Shown piece after piece: positions 1 to 13,475 of a DNA stretch of 64,000 nucleotides (its first letter is position 1; the number at the start of each line of letters is the position of its first letter). The notes below the pieces were generated by a model. It did not search any database and was not told the origin of the DNA. It saw nothing but the letters and a program-made list of their open reading frames with translations. Location: the NCBI RefSeq assembly GCF_001625215.2, contig NC_030381.2, forward strand, positions 49,065,214 to 49,129,213, read 5' to 3'. This DNA comes from Daucus carota subsp. sativus. Its lineage: Eukaryota > Streptophyta > Magnoliopsida > Apiales > Apiaceae. The position numbers were made by a program, and so were the translations under genes.

Positions 1-8
1 TGAATAAG

Positions 9-94
9 TCTGCGATGAGATGCAAGATTGTAGGATCAAAATGACAAACCTTCCGAGAAAATCTGTGATGAGATGCAAGATTGTAGGATCAAAA
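9..94. repeat. Short direct repeat, 33 bp x 2
   Basis: Positions 9-41 and 62-94 are the same 33-bp sequence with one difference, separated by about 20 bp. I cannot tell whether it is a duplicated exon piece of the gene that may enter from the left or a non-coding repeat. The rest of 95-775 is AT-rich and I recognise nothing in it. Confidence 0.6.
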
Positions 95-775
95 ATGTAC
101 TTGCTTTTCTATTCGAGTAAGGGTTGTTTCTAATGTGTGCACAACGCAGGACTATAGAGAATCTGGAAAAAAAAAAGATATAACAGTGAAACAGGACAAT
201 TGTTATCTAAGTATGTAAAAGAATAAGAAGATACAAACAGAAGATATAATGCTATAATCCATCATAAAATTTGTAACACTTTACCATTTAGGAAAAAATT
301 ATTTTCCGTCCACTTCTGGTCAGTAAGAAACAATTCGAAAGAAATCTCAATCACCAATCCAAGGATTATGATGTTAGTTGTGTTTAAAAAGGAAGGTTTC
401 TAACTTGGTCCCTCCATTTTTTCTTCCCTGTTTATAGACTATGCATCGCTACAACATCCAAAGAAATCAAGATTATAAAGAATCATTATGATAAGAAGCT
501 AGGTCTTAGATATATTAAAATAAATAAACAAATCATAAAGAGAAGAAAAAACCTGAAGGGAATCGACATGATACAACTATTTTCTTCCACGAATTGTAGC
601 TATTGATTTAGTTCAAAACTATATATACATCCTTATGAAACAATGTAAAATAATATCAAGTGATATTAATTATAGATGAAAATGAATATCTACATACAGA
701 ACTCAAATTGAGAGCAGAAGAGAAAAATTTAAAGTAAAATAAATGACTGAATTTAAAATACAGACAAACCAATAC

Positions 776-1130
776 CCTTATCTGACGACGAAGGAGAGTG
801 GACACTTAGTGACACTGGCTTTTGACCTGAACATATATTTAAAAAAATGAAAAAGGTTGAGCAGGTGAAGTACTACACAATCATATCTACTTAACACCTA
901 AGATGAGACTTGGAATGAAAAAGTATAAAAGTGTGAGAATATCTTACAAAATCAAACAAACCCACATAGAATCACAAATCAAACACCTTATATGCATCAA
1001 TCAAAAACTATCTGCAAGAAGTCAAATTCTCTTGAACCATATTGTAGCATTCAACACATCACAACATTGCAAGATGGATAATATGGGTGTGGAAAAACTT
1101 ACCATCTTTTATCGAAGGGAGAGACGGCAT
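776..1130 (-). CDS. Tentative 5' end of a minus-strand gene, unknown product (partial)
   Basis: On the minus strand an ATG at 1130 opens a short exon (1130-1103) encoding MPSLPSIKD and ending at a consensus GTAAGT donor. A second open block (826-776) follows an AG acceptor, keeps the phase (phase 1 in, phase 1 out), and is rich in Ser and Pro. The gene would continue leftward out of confident recognition. I do not recognise the protein. The evidence is only splice signals plus matching phase over about 26 codons, so a chance arrangement is possible. Confidence 0.3.
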
Positions 1131-1490
1131 CTGAGAGTAATTCGTTTCCGACCTTTAAATCAAACTTGATGAAACACGAAGATAATACACACCGGCGACA
1201 CGGTTATGATTTTTGATATCACAGGTTGAAGCCCGTATGAATCCAAGAGGATGCCACATAATCCAAGAGGTTAATCCACATGATTGGAAATTTGAATTCA
1301 GAGGAAGAGAATTGAACGGCATAAATTAAGGAACAAACTGTGCTGGGCAGATGGGTTAACGGGTCTCGGGTGGATGGAGCAGGCAAATAAAACGGGCAAA
1401 ATTAGGATTATTTTTGGGGCCTTCACTAGCATGCATTAAGAATATATGGATATTTATTGATTTTGGATATCTATATCAAAAAAGATGTTA

Positions 1491-2262
1491 TAAGAGTATC
1501 TCCAACCATTAAAACTCCTTAGCTAAAAGATGAGTTGGCCTACTAAAAATACAAAATTTTAGCTAATAGCTTGAAAAACTCAACTTCAACCATACTCAGC
1601 TGTTGTCTATAATTTTAGTCATCCTCCTGTGAATGACTAAATTTATCGAACCTCTACAGATCTGAAAGAAATCTGTAGGAAGATTGCACATCATACATTA
1701 CTATATTGAACTGATATATTCTATTTTAACAATCTAAAATATTAATAACATACTATTTTTAAATTATAACCAACCAATATAGCCAATACCATTGAAACAA
1801 AATGTCTTACAGGTTCAGCAAATTTTACGTAATGTCTTACAAGTCCCATTTAGCAAACGATCATAGCCAACGTCGTTGGAGATGCTTGAAAACCCTTAGC
1901 TAAATGGTGAGTTGGCATTCTAAAAATAAAAAATTTTAACCAACAGCTCGAAAAACTCGTACTCCAACCATACCCGGCTGTTGTCTATAATTTTAGCCAA
2001 CCTCCTCTGGATGGCTAAATTTGTCGAACCTCTACATGTCTGTAAGAAATCTGTAGGAGGATTGCACATCATTTATTACCATATTGAACTGATATATTCT
2101 ATTTTAACAATCTAAAATATTAATAACATATACTATTTTTAAATTATAGCTAACCAATATAGCGAATACCATTGAAGTAAAATGTCTTACAATTTCAGCA
2201 AATTTTACATAATGTTTTACATGTCCCATTTAAACTAGCCAAAACCGTTGGAGATATTCTAA
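1491..2262. mobile_element. Two adjacent copies of one MITE family
   Basis: Two diverged copies of roughly 380 bp lie head to tail, about 1491-1882 and 1876-2262. Both run from a TATCTCCAAC-type left end through a shared 'cctctacagatctg..gaaatctgtaggaggattgcacatcat' type core to a GTTGGAGAT right end. The ends are inverted copies of each other, which is the pattern of a TIR MITE. No open reading frame of note. The left copy's right end and the right copy's left end overlap, as if one inserted at the edge of the other. Confidence 0.65.
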
Positions 2263-2319
2263 GAGATCAAATTTTAGTAATTTGGAATATGGTACTTTGA
2301 TAATTGATACTTCTGATAT

Positions 2320-2700
2320 TCCACGAAATGGGGTCTTGCTTATTAATAAAAGATATTGATTGATTTTGGATATCCATATCATAAAAGATATTATAAAAAA
2401 TAAATTTCGGAGTCTTGCTTATTAATAAAAGATATCGATTGATTTTGGATGTCCATATCATAAAAAGAATTAAAAAGACTAAAATTTGGTACTTTGGTAT
2501 TTGGTACCCTAAACTCTATCGAAATAAAGTTTTGCTTATTAATAGAAGATATTGATTGATTTTGGGTATCCATATAATAAAAGACATTGTATTACTTATT
2601 AATATAATAAAAGACATTGTATAAAACATTGTATTACTTATTAATAGTGATTGATTTTGGATATTCATATGAATAAAAGATATTATAGTTTTTGTTAATG
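2320..2700. repeat. AT-rich degenerate direct repeats upstream of the first secreted-peptide gene
   Basis: A unit of about 60-100 bp built on 'cttattaataaaagatattg' and 'ttttggatatccatatcataaaag' occurs around 2335, 2415, 2535 and 2640. Single related copies sit near 1450 and at 6955-7015. The copy near 6955 stands at the same place upstream of the second peptide gene, so this repeat belongs to the duplicated flank. Confidence 0.6.
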
Positions 2701-2874
2701 TGACATGTCATTTAACTGAAGAGATAAATTTGGAGACAATTACCTTATCTAAGATCTAAATTTAATAAAAATTATAACCGAATATCTTATCTCCAAGTCT
2801 CTATTGAATTACATAAAATATAGAAAATAGAATCCAGAACAGTGTAGATAATCACAATAAATGACATTTTCACC

Positions 2875-2883
2875 TATAAAATA
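2875..2883 (+). promoter_or_regulatory. TATA box of first six-cysteine peptide gene
   Basis: TATAAAATA lies 84 bp before the ATG, inside a block (about 2690-2960) that is conserved upstream of the second copy (about 7010-7255). Confidence 0.6.
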
Positions 2884-2958
2884 AGTTATTGAGAGTTGAA
2901 GCAATTTCATCAACTCACAATATATAATTTTTCTCGAAGCAACAAACATCTCGCAAAC

Positions 2959-3279
2959 ATGAAGGCACCATCAGTTCAAGCCACTTTTTGCCTCATCCTT
3001 CTCATTTTTGCATTCGGTAATTTGATTCATGTCTTTATAAATTATATTAAGTATTATATATACATATATATACATGTATTTTGGTTATTTATATATTTAT
3101 CGTATACAACTAACATTTGCTATGAATTTGGTGGATCTCTGACAGGGATAATGATCATGGGAGGTGAAGCTAGGAATGTTGTTTGGGTGCCCTGTACTTC
3201 GGACAGTGAATGCCAATATCATTGCTCAACTCCTGTGTATCATTGCATCAATAGCCGTTGCGTTTGTAGTAACAATTGA
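2959..3279 (+). CDS. Small secreted six-cysteine (NCR/defensin-like) peptide, copy 1
   Basis: Two exons, 2959-3016 and 3146-3279, joined in phase 1 across a 129-bp AT-rich intron, give a 63-aa precursor. Residues 1-20 form a hydrophobic signal peptide (MKAPSVQATF..ILLIFAFG). The mature part has cysteines at 36, 42, 46, 53, 58 and 60, i.e. C-x5-C-x3-C-x6-C-x4-C-x1-C. The CxxxC and CxC pairs fit a small cysteine-stabilised alpha-beta fold. A single intron just after the signal peptide is the usual build of plant defensin-like and nodule-cysteine-rich (NCR) genes. The paralogue at 7254 has the same architecture. The role (antimicrobial, signalling, symbiosis-like) cannot be read from sequence. 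The ATG was chosen because it starts the signal peptide and is conserved in both copies. Confidence 0.8.
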   Translation: MKAPSVQATFCLILLIFAFGNLIHVFINYIKYYIYIYIHVFWLFIYLSYTTNICYEFGGSLTGIMIMGGEARNVVWVPCTSDSECQYHCSTPVYHCINSRCVCSNN

Positions 3280-3826
3280 TTATTAGCAAACGACTTCAAT
3301 AAAATTTTATTTATCTATTTGATGTTTTTCGACCACAGAGTTACAAATATAATTTTATGTGATGTCTCCCTAATATAAATTTATACTGCTAGTAGCTTTC
3401 GAATTCAAAAATATCACATTTGCTTTTGAATTTATTTATCATTCCTCATTTAGTAATAATACTACTCAAGAATACGCTATTCCTCAAATGGACACCTCGT
3501 CATCTAATTCATAATAACAAAATATCATGATGGCAGAAATTAGTAATAATAACTGATCGATTTACTAACCGATTTAGGATTTGTGGAAGACTTATCAGAG
3601 ATTTTTTGATAAATCAGGATTCGTGTACCTAATCTCAAATCCATACTCGTTTCGAAACGTGTCGTGTACTTTTCGTTTACATTTGATATAAATATAATAA
3701 TAAAATTTAATGAAAGGACATTTACAAAATACATTTTTTATGTATTATATTGTGAAATATATATTAAATCGGTATATTTGTATATAATTGGATACAAATT
3801 TGTACATGTATAGATATATATATATA

Positions 3827-4183
3827 GGCACTTGCTCAAATAAGAACTTTATTAAAATGAGAACCGTGAGAACTTTTTTAATTTATCAAAATCTCATTCA
3901 TTTGAAGGACCCCGCCAGGGGCACCTTCACAAAAAATTATATCATTAAGGTCTCCACCTAGCTAGCCGGAAAAATAAATAAATAAATAAAAATAAATCAC
4001 TGATGACGTGGCAGTGGACTTTTTTTTTGATTTTTTTTTTTGACTAGCTAGGGAGAGACTAGTTTTATATACATTTTTTATATTGGGTACCCACTAGTTT
4101 GATGTTTAGATTAGTCAAAATATGATAAATTAAGGAAGTTCTCACGGTTCTCATTTTAAGAAGTTCTCACTGGAGTAACCCTG
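3827..4183. mobile_element. Non-coding element 1 inside a (TA)n microsatellite
   Basis: A 357-bp block flanked by TA tracts (3815-3826 and 4184-4200). Its ends are imperfect inverted copies: AGG..TTGCTCAAATAAGAACTT on the left against AGTGAGAACTTCTT-type sequence on the right, with a further inverted GAGAACCGTGAGAAC / GTTCTCACGGTTCTC pair just inside. No coding capacity. The placement resembles Micron elements of rice, which target (TA)n, but relationship is not shown. Confidence 0.6.
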
Positions 4184-4200
4184 TATATATATATATATAT

Positions 4201-5150
4201 AGGGTGAGGTTCAAATTAGAACCAATATTAAAATTAGAACTTAGGACCACACACATCCATCAGATGAATTTGAATTCAATGGTCATGATCTGCCTTACTA
4301 TATAAATATAAATTACAATTTAATGCTATTTAAGATACCTGACTTTATATGTAAATCATTACTACAAATCATAATAATCATTAACTACTACTTAATCATC
4401 ATAATAATCAGTTAATATATATGCACTTTGTTATAAATGCAAATCAAACTTACAACATGTGATTCTCAATCAGTTTTAATAATATAATATTACAAAATAC
4501 GATATTCTGTTGCAGTACATGTAAATATTACAAAAAATGAGATTCTGCTGCAATACATATATGTGATTCTCAATCAATTTTAATAATATAATATTACAAA
4601 ATACGATATTCAGTTGCAGTACATGTAAATATTACAGAAAATGAGATTCTGCTGCAGTACATATATAGCTCACATAATATTACAAAACACGAGATTCTGC
4701 GGCAGTACATATCTAGCTCATATAATATTACAAAACACGAGATTCTACTGTAGTACATATCTAGCTCATATAATATTACACAACACGAGATTCTGATGCA
4801 GTACATATCTAGCTCATATAATATTAAAAAACATGAAATTCTGTTGCAGTACATATAAGCAATAATAAAATATCAAAACAAACACACTCCAGTTCTTCGT
4901 ATTTTGGAGTTCTGTTGAATCACACTACGGAGATATTTGAATTAAATATTAAATGTATTTTTATTGTTAAAATGATCAAATATAAATTAAGAATGTGCAT
5001 TGATTGAGACATGTATATTTAAATATGTACTATATTAAAACACATTCATACATTAATTAATTTCACACATTCAAATTACTTTCATTTAATGATTATTAAA
5101 TATGGTTCTAAGGTTCTAAGTTTAAGCGGTTCTATCTGGAACCTGACCCT
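4201..5150. mobile_element. Non-coding element 2 inside a (TA)n microsatellite
   Basis: A 950-bp block between TA tracts (4184-4200 and 5151-5162). It begins AGGGTGAGGTTCAAATTAGAACC and ends with the inverted form GGTTCTATCTGGAACCTGACCCT, so the ends pair. The middle holds a 48-bp tandem array. No plausible protein-coding frame. Confidence 0.6.
4487..4854. repeat. 48-bp tandem array within element 2
   Basis: Units containing 'attacaaaacacgagattct' and 'gcagtacatatctagctcat' repeat with an exact 48-bp spacing at 4668, 4716, 4764 and 4812 (position of GCTCA). More diverged units lie to the left (around 4495 and 4590). Open frames through it are a product of the period being a multiple of three. 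Confidence 0.8.
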
Positions 5151-5162
5151 ATATATATATAT

Positions 5163-5639
5163 AGGGGTTTGTTCGAATACAAACCAACTTTATCATAAAA
5201 ACCTAAAAACCAATTTCAAAACTAAACAAATATCCCCCAAACTCTTAAAAACTAACAATATCACCCCCCCTAGCTTTGCCATCAACTTCCCCAAACTTAC
5301 ACTTTCCACCCCGCCACGTCACCACGCCACGTCAGCGCAGGGGGTCCCCCACTGCTGACGTGGCACTGCCACGTCAGCACTGGGTCACACCCACTGCTGA
5401 CGTGGCAGTGCCACGTCATCTGCCACGTCAGCAGTGGGCTGACCCAGTGCTGACGTGGCAGCTGATGTGGCAGTGCCACGTCAGCAGGTGCTGACGTGGC
5501 AGATGATGTCAGCAGTGGACCCCCCCTGAAAATTAAAAAAAAATAAAAAATAAAAAGATTGGAGTGCTCATAGTAAAAATGGGAGTGGAAATAGTGGTTT
5601 TTAGGTTTGTATGAGAGTGTGGTTTGTAGTGGAATAAGC

Positions 5640-5641
<2 letters not shown>
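5163..5641. mobile_element. Non-coding element 3 inside a (TA)n microsatellite, with GC-rich core
   Basis: A 479-bp block flanked by TA tracts (5151-5162 and the long 5642-5716 tract). The ends are imperfect inverted copies (AGGGGTTTGTTCGAATACAAACC against the complement of GGTTTGTAGTGGAATAAGCCC). The core at 5310-5525 is a dense set of inverted ACGT-containing repeats, very unlike the AT-rich surroundings. Confidence 0.6.
5310..5525. repeat. Cluster of GCCACGTCA / TGACGTGGC inverted motifs
   Basis: The 9-mer GCCACGTCA occurs six times and its complement TGACGTGGC four times in about 200 bp, arranged in alternating orientation so that large hairpins are possible. TGACGTGG is a C/G-box hybrid of the type bound by plant bZIP factors. 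Whether it is bound here is unknown; it may simply be the body of a foldback element. Confidence 0.75.

Positions 5642-5716
<75 letters not shown>
5642..5716. repeat. (TA)n microsatellite
   Basis: A nearly pure TA run of about 75 bp that marks the right border of element 3. Confidence 0.9.
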
Positions 5717-5722
<6 letters not shown>

Positions 5723-6261
5723 TGAATATATATTTATTTTTAAAAATAATATTTATATCGTGTTCATTACTGAATATTGAAAACCGAACTCAAACTTTTC
5801 GTGTCGTGTACCAAATCATCTGGTCTAGCATACATAGATCCCATCATTATTAGTGTGGGTGAAATCAATTATATATTGCCAACTAAATTTGGAGAAAAAA
5901 TGTGTGAACCTTTTAAAGTACATAACGTTTTTCATATTTTATTTGGAATTGTTCATGTAAGGATTTCACTTATATCTTTAAGTACAAAATTAATAATATT
6001 GTTTTCGATCAAATAAAAATCCAATATTTCAATATATTTTCGAAAAATATATATTTTAAGAGTTTTAACACTTCTCGTAACTCAGAAGTTATTTCTGTGT
6101 ATAAATTAAAATAATAGTAATGAGCAAAAATTTATATAAAGAAAGGTTATCTATTTAAAACTTATACAATAGACAAGAAAATATTGAAGGATAATTTGGT
6201 GTTATAATATCCAAAAAAGCATAGTTAAAAAAGAGAAACTTTTTGAATATTGCATAACGAA
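5717..6261. other. 3' flank continuing the peptide-gene duplication
   Basis: No gene seen. The stretch around 5980-6150 ('cgaaaaatatatattttaag..cacttctcgtaac') is matched at 8270-8420, so it is the continuation of the duplicated 3' flank after the three TA-tract elements are removed. Confidence 0.5.
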
Positions 6262-6510
6262 TACTCACTCCGTCTCATTCAATTGTATAAGTTTTTTTTT
6301 ATTATTTGGCACGTATTTTAGGACTCTTATAAAATATAATTCTATAATTTATTTTTAAAATTTTCTTTTGTTGTATAAAAATACAAATGCTATATTTTTA
6401 TACAGAAAAGAAAAATCTTAAATATAAATTGCACAACTATATGAAGAATTAAATTATGTGGCACGTCTCCGTCACGCGATGTATACTATCGGTTGGACGG
6501 AAGGAGCATA
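6262..6510. mobile_element. Stowaway-like MITE
   Basis: Left end CTCACTCCGTCTCATTCAA and right end TTGGACGGAAGGAGCA are inverted copies of the Stowaway-type CTCCCTCCGT terminus, with TA on both sides. Non-coding. Confidence 0.6.
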
Positions 6511-7161
6511 TTATAATTATATAATATCGTGTATGTATATAACAAATGTGTAACAAGAAAAAAATTATGTGGATATATAATAGGTAACTAAATGAAACAA
6601 GACAAAGTATAACCCAAGGTTATCTCCTCCTCGACATGATCTCGTTTCTCAGTGCATGTGCGCCTCGATGGCCTGACATTTTTGTGGTAAAATGAATTGC
6701 TGTGATGTTACACTAGATTACCATTCTCAGTTCCCTTGAAACCGAGCATCAAATTATCTCCCATATTGTACGATGTAGAAGAAGATCAAAATAGAAAAAA
6801 AAAATCTTGATATCATCTAATTGCTCTATCATATTAAAAATATTTAATTAAGAACTCCAGTACAATTTTATTCAACCAAAATTTTACTACATTATATTAT
6901 TATATTCGTACCATTCACGGAAGAAAATTTCGAGTTCGAATTAATTAAATTTTGCTTATTAATAAAAATATTAATTAGTTTCGGATATCCATATCATAAA
7001 AGATATTATAATCTTTGTTAATGTGTCATATGTGACACGTGCATCTAAAAAAAAGAGATAAGTTTAAATACAATCGTCTTATCTACGATATGATTTTAAT
7101 ATTTGAATATCTTATCTCCAAATCTTTAAAGATAATCACAATATTATATGACATTTTCACC

Positions 7162-7168
7162 TATAAAA
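7162..7168 (+). promoter_or_regulatory. TATA box of second six-cysteine peptide gene
   Basis: TATAAAA about 92 bp before the ATG, in the same conserved context (acattttcacCTATAAAA) as copy 1. Confidence 0.6.
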
Positions 7169-7253
7169 CAAGTTATTCAGAGCTAAGCTATTTTATCAAC
7201 TCACAATTGAATACATATATAATTTATCTCGAAGCAACAAACATCTTGCAAAC

Positions 7254-7540
7254 ATGAATGCACCATCTGTTCAAGCCACTTTTTGCCTCATCCTCCTTAT
7301 TTTTGCATTCGGTAATTTAATCCGTCCTTTATAATTATATCAAGTATTATATATACATGTATTTTGATTTTTATATACTTATCGGCTACAACTAACATTT
7401 GTAAACTGACAGGGATAATGATCATGGGAGGTGAAGCTAGGCATGTTGTTTGGTGGCCCTGTACTTCAGACAGTGATTGTCAAGGCCCTTGCTCAACTCC
7501 TGTGTATCATTGCATCAATGGTCGTTGCGTTTGTAATTGA
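7254..7540 (+). CDS. Small secreted six-cysteine (NCR/defensin-like) peptide, copy 2
   Basis: Exons 7254-7311 and 7413-7540 (intron 101 bp, phase 1) give a 61-aa precursor. The signal peptide differs from copy 1 at one residue (MNAPSV for MKAPSV). The six cysteines keep exactly the same positions (36, 42, 46, 53, 58, 60). Between them the changes are concentrated in the mature peptide (e.g. DSECQYHC to DSDCQGPC, V to W at residue 34, N to H at 30) and the tail is two residues shorter. Promoter and 3' flank are also duplicated. Likely secreted; function not assignable from sequence. Confidence 0.8.
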
Positions 7541-7934
7541 TTATTACCAAAAGACTTCAATAAAACTAGATCTTATTTATCAATTTGTTGCTTTTCAATC
7601 ACAGAGCTAAAAAGTAGTAATTTTATGTGATGTCCCCCTGATATAAATTCATAGTGCTAGTAGCTTTCGAGGGCTAAATAAAATATTATTACATTTGGTT
7701 TTGACTTTCTTTATCATTCCTCATTTTAAATTAATATTACTCGAGAAATACACTACTTCTCGTATATAATTGATGTACAACAATGTCTTATTATCTCTTT
7801 GGAAAGGATTGAATCAGCACGTTTTCGTGTAATTCATATTTACAAAATACACATGTTAAAGATAACAATGCAAGAGGAAAGTTCGTGGTCCCAGAAATGG
7901 ACAAGTAAAATATTTTAATTAGGATTGTCCATAT

Positions 7935-8243
7935 TGTCAAGGAACCAGTTACTCTAAAACCTCAAGGTGTTAGAGAATGATCCTTTCCAGGATCTTATAT
8001 TCTAACATTCCCCCTCACTCGAGAGCCCATTTATGGGTCGAAGAGTGGATCACGGACGCTCATCTTTGGAGCATTAATTTGCCATTCGTGCCACGATAAA
8101 TTGTGAGAATATTGGGGGTGGTAGGGATCGAACCCAACCTGAGTCCTCTGCCAACCTGGCTCTGATACCATGTCAAGGAACCAGTTACTCTAAAATCTCA
8201 AGGTATTAGAGAATGGTCATTTCCAGGATCTTATATTCTAACA
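7935..8243 (-). mobile_element. TRIM (terminal-repeat retrotransposon in miniature)
   Basis: Two 73-bp direct repeats, 7935-8007 and 8171-8243, start TG and end CA. Reading the minus strand, the 5' LTR is 8243-8171, followed at once by TGGTATCAGAGCC (8170-8158), the standard initiator-Met-tRNA primer binding site. A purine tract GAGTGAGGGGGAA (8020-8008) sits just before the 3' LTR. The flanks CATAT (7930-7934) and TATAT (8244-8248) match at four of five bases, a likely 5-bp target duplication. Total 309 bp and no coding capacity, so it needs another element's proteins to move. Confidence 0.9.
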
Positions 8244-8429
8244 TATATGCCAGGGTCCATTTATAGTTATAAGTACAAAATGAATAATAGATTTTGTGTT
8301 TCAGAAATGACAATCGCTATTTAAGAATGTTTTCGAAAAATATTTTAAGAGCTTTCACACTTCTCGCAACGTAAATGTTACTTTTTAAATATAAGAAATA
8401 ATAGTAATGAGCAAAAAGTTATATAAAGA

Positions 8430-8735
8430 AAATCTGGTGATATTCAATTAGGATTTTAAGTTATACTTTAAAATTTGATGGTATTCAATTGAGATTGTTT
8501 AAAATCCATTAAAATCTGATGATATTCAAATGAGGATGGATTTTTTAAATTTCATAAATGATGGATTTTGTGACATTTTTCGGTGTACTTTAAATTTTTT
8601 GAAATCTCATCAAAATCAATATGATTTTGAAGTATTGTTCTTAAATCCTAAAAAATCTATATTGACTCTGCGACATTTTATCAAAAATCCGCACAAAATC
8701 AAAATCAAATATAATCCATTAAAATTTATAGACTA
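8430..8735. mobile_element. Diverged copy of the 45.1-kb MITE family
   Basis: This segment ('aaatctggtgatattcaatt' to 'aatccattaaaatttatagac') aligns by eye along its length with 45190-45484, the interior of a MITE with intact ends. The left end is missing or decayed here. The open frame inside is also present, interrupted, in the other copy and is not believed. Confidence 0.55.
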
Positions 8736-9130
8736 ATGGGCCGTTTGGCTGGGCTTAAAGGAAGTGACTTATTGCTTAAAGTAAAGAAATTGATTATAAG
8801 TGATAAGTTGGTTTGGACTTATAAGTTATCATAAGTGTTTGGATACCGTGACTTATAAGTTTTTAAGTGTTTAGATAACTTAATTTATAAATTTGTATAG
8901 TTTCGTATTTTTGTAATATAGTTATTTGATATTTACGAAATAAATTGAGAAAAGTTGACGAAAATATTAATAATTGTGTTTAAAAATTTATATAAGTATT
9001 AATATTAAAATTTAGTATATTTGAGTATTTCATAAAATTTATATAAATATTAATATATAAAATTAGTATATTTGAGTATTTCATCAAATTGAAGAAAAAA
9101 GTTTAAATAAAAAAATCTTTATATTCGGTC
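8736..9130. repeat. Degenerate 'cttataagt' type repeat
   Basis: Begins 'gggccgtttggctgggctta' and contains many copies of acttataagt in both orientations, a widespread form of plant non-autonomous element. A related piece lies at 49240-49600. The right border is unclear, and 9131-9768 shows nothing recognisable. Confidence 0.4.
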
Positions 9131-9768
9131 ACCTCTCACTTTGGATGTAGATAACATGAAGTAGACAGGAACAAAAAAATAAACAAAGGCAGTAGAAAGT
9201 AAAGAGTAGGAAGGTGCAATTGAAATAAGCTTAAACTGGGTCTTGAAAAAAGCCAGGATCTCAAGCTTTTTTCCCGGACTTCTTTCACATTTTTTAAGTG
9301 CATGGAATCATTTGCCAAACAGTTGGGGAAAAAGAGGAAGTGAGCTTCTGGACACCCAGTAGTCATAGACATTTTTTTCATCAGAGATTATATATGTTCT
9401 GCGGGCTAAACATTGCAAAATATATATTATTATACAAAACATATTCAATATTTATATTCCCATGTCTCCAATAAAATAGTTGTCTCCATGTAACCTGCAT
9501 ATAAATTTCTCTTATGGAATCAGGAAAACAGAAATTGCTCTGCTTTTAGAGTATACACCTGTTAATTACGTACTACTTGACGCTAATATGTCCAAGAAGG
9601 TATATGATTGAAGTGCTGGAGTTCAAACTCCTGTATGATACAAAAATAATCGTACACCAAAGCTGGATTTTGCATTGGGCTCATCGACTATCACATAGCA
9701 AATTCAGACCCCAGGGGTTTTGCACACCAAGACTCTCGAGAAATCACTGGAAGCACTTGATAATTCTG

Positions 9769-12936
<3,168 letters not shown>

Positions 12937-13475
12937 TAAGTCCTTTTTTTTCTTTTTTGAGTTTACTTGAACCAGTTGAAGGATAAGATGGATTGTTTAG
13001 CTTTCATAGACATAACTGAAGAGGAAGATAAATTGGTTGTTAGAAAGTTTCTAAGGGAACTCATATTTCTGAAAATGAATGATTGGTTTCACTACAAAAA
13101 TGCAAGACCCAGGAGATTTTTTCAAAATGGTCCGCAAATGAGTGTGACAAATTTTGATTGGTTTCATACCAAGTAGTATTGAGTGTACACTAGTTTGAAC
13201 AGCACTTGTCTAAATTTCCGCACACCTTTCCAATTTTTCATCACTTGTAACTTCTATCTTGCTTAGAAATTTCAAAGTCCTCCCTGCACACTTTCGCAAT
13301 TTCGCCTTCAATCTCCATCTACATTTTTCAAAGTCGCCCCTTGTAAAGGAGGTGTTGAATATAAGTACCTACTTTTCTAAATAATATATTAAAACAATCA
13401 TCATTGAATAGGTTATACTAACAAAAAACATTATCAAAGTCTTCTATATGGCTTGAGGAAATTGAAATAAGCAAA

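Noticed and set aside
4594-4854. Repetitive 86-codon minus-strand frame
   Set aside because: Produced by the 48-bp tandem array; no start context or protein-like composition.
5276-5494. Overlapping frames on both strands in the GC-rich island
   Set aside because: Explained by palindromic GCCACGTCA repeats.
8110-8130. tRNA-like GGGATCGAACCC
   Set aside because: Lies inside the TRIM between its LTRs and has no tRNA fold.
9600-9640. tRNA-like B-box (GGAGTTCAAACTCC)
   Set aside because: No A-box or cloverleaf can be drawn around it.
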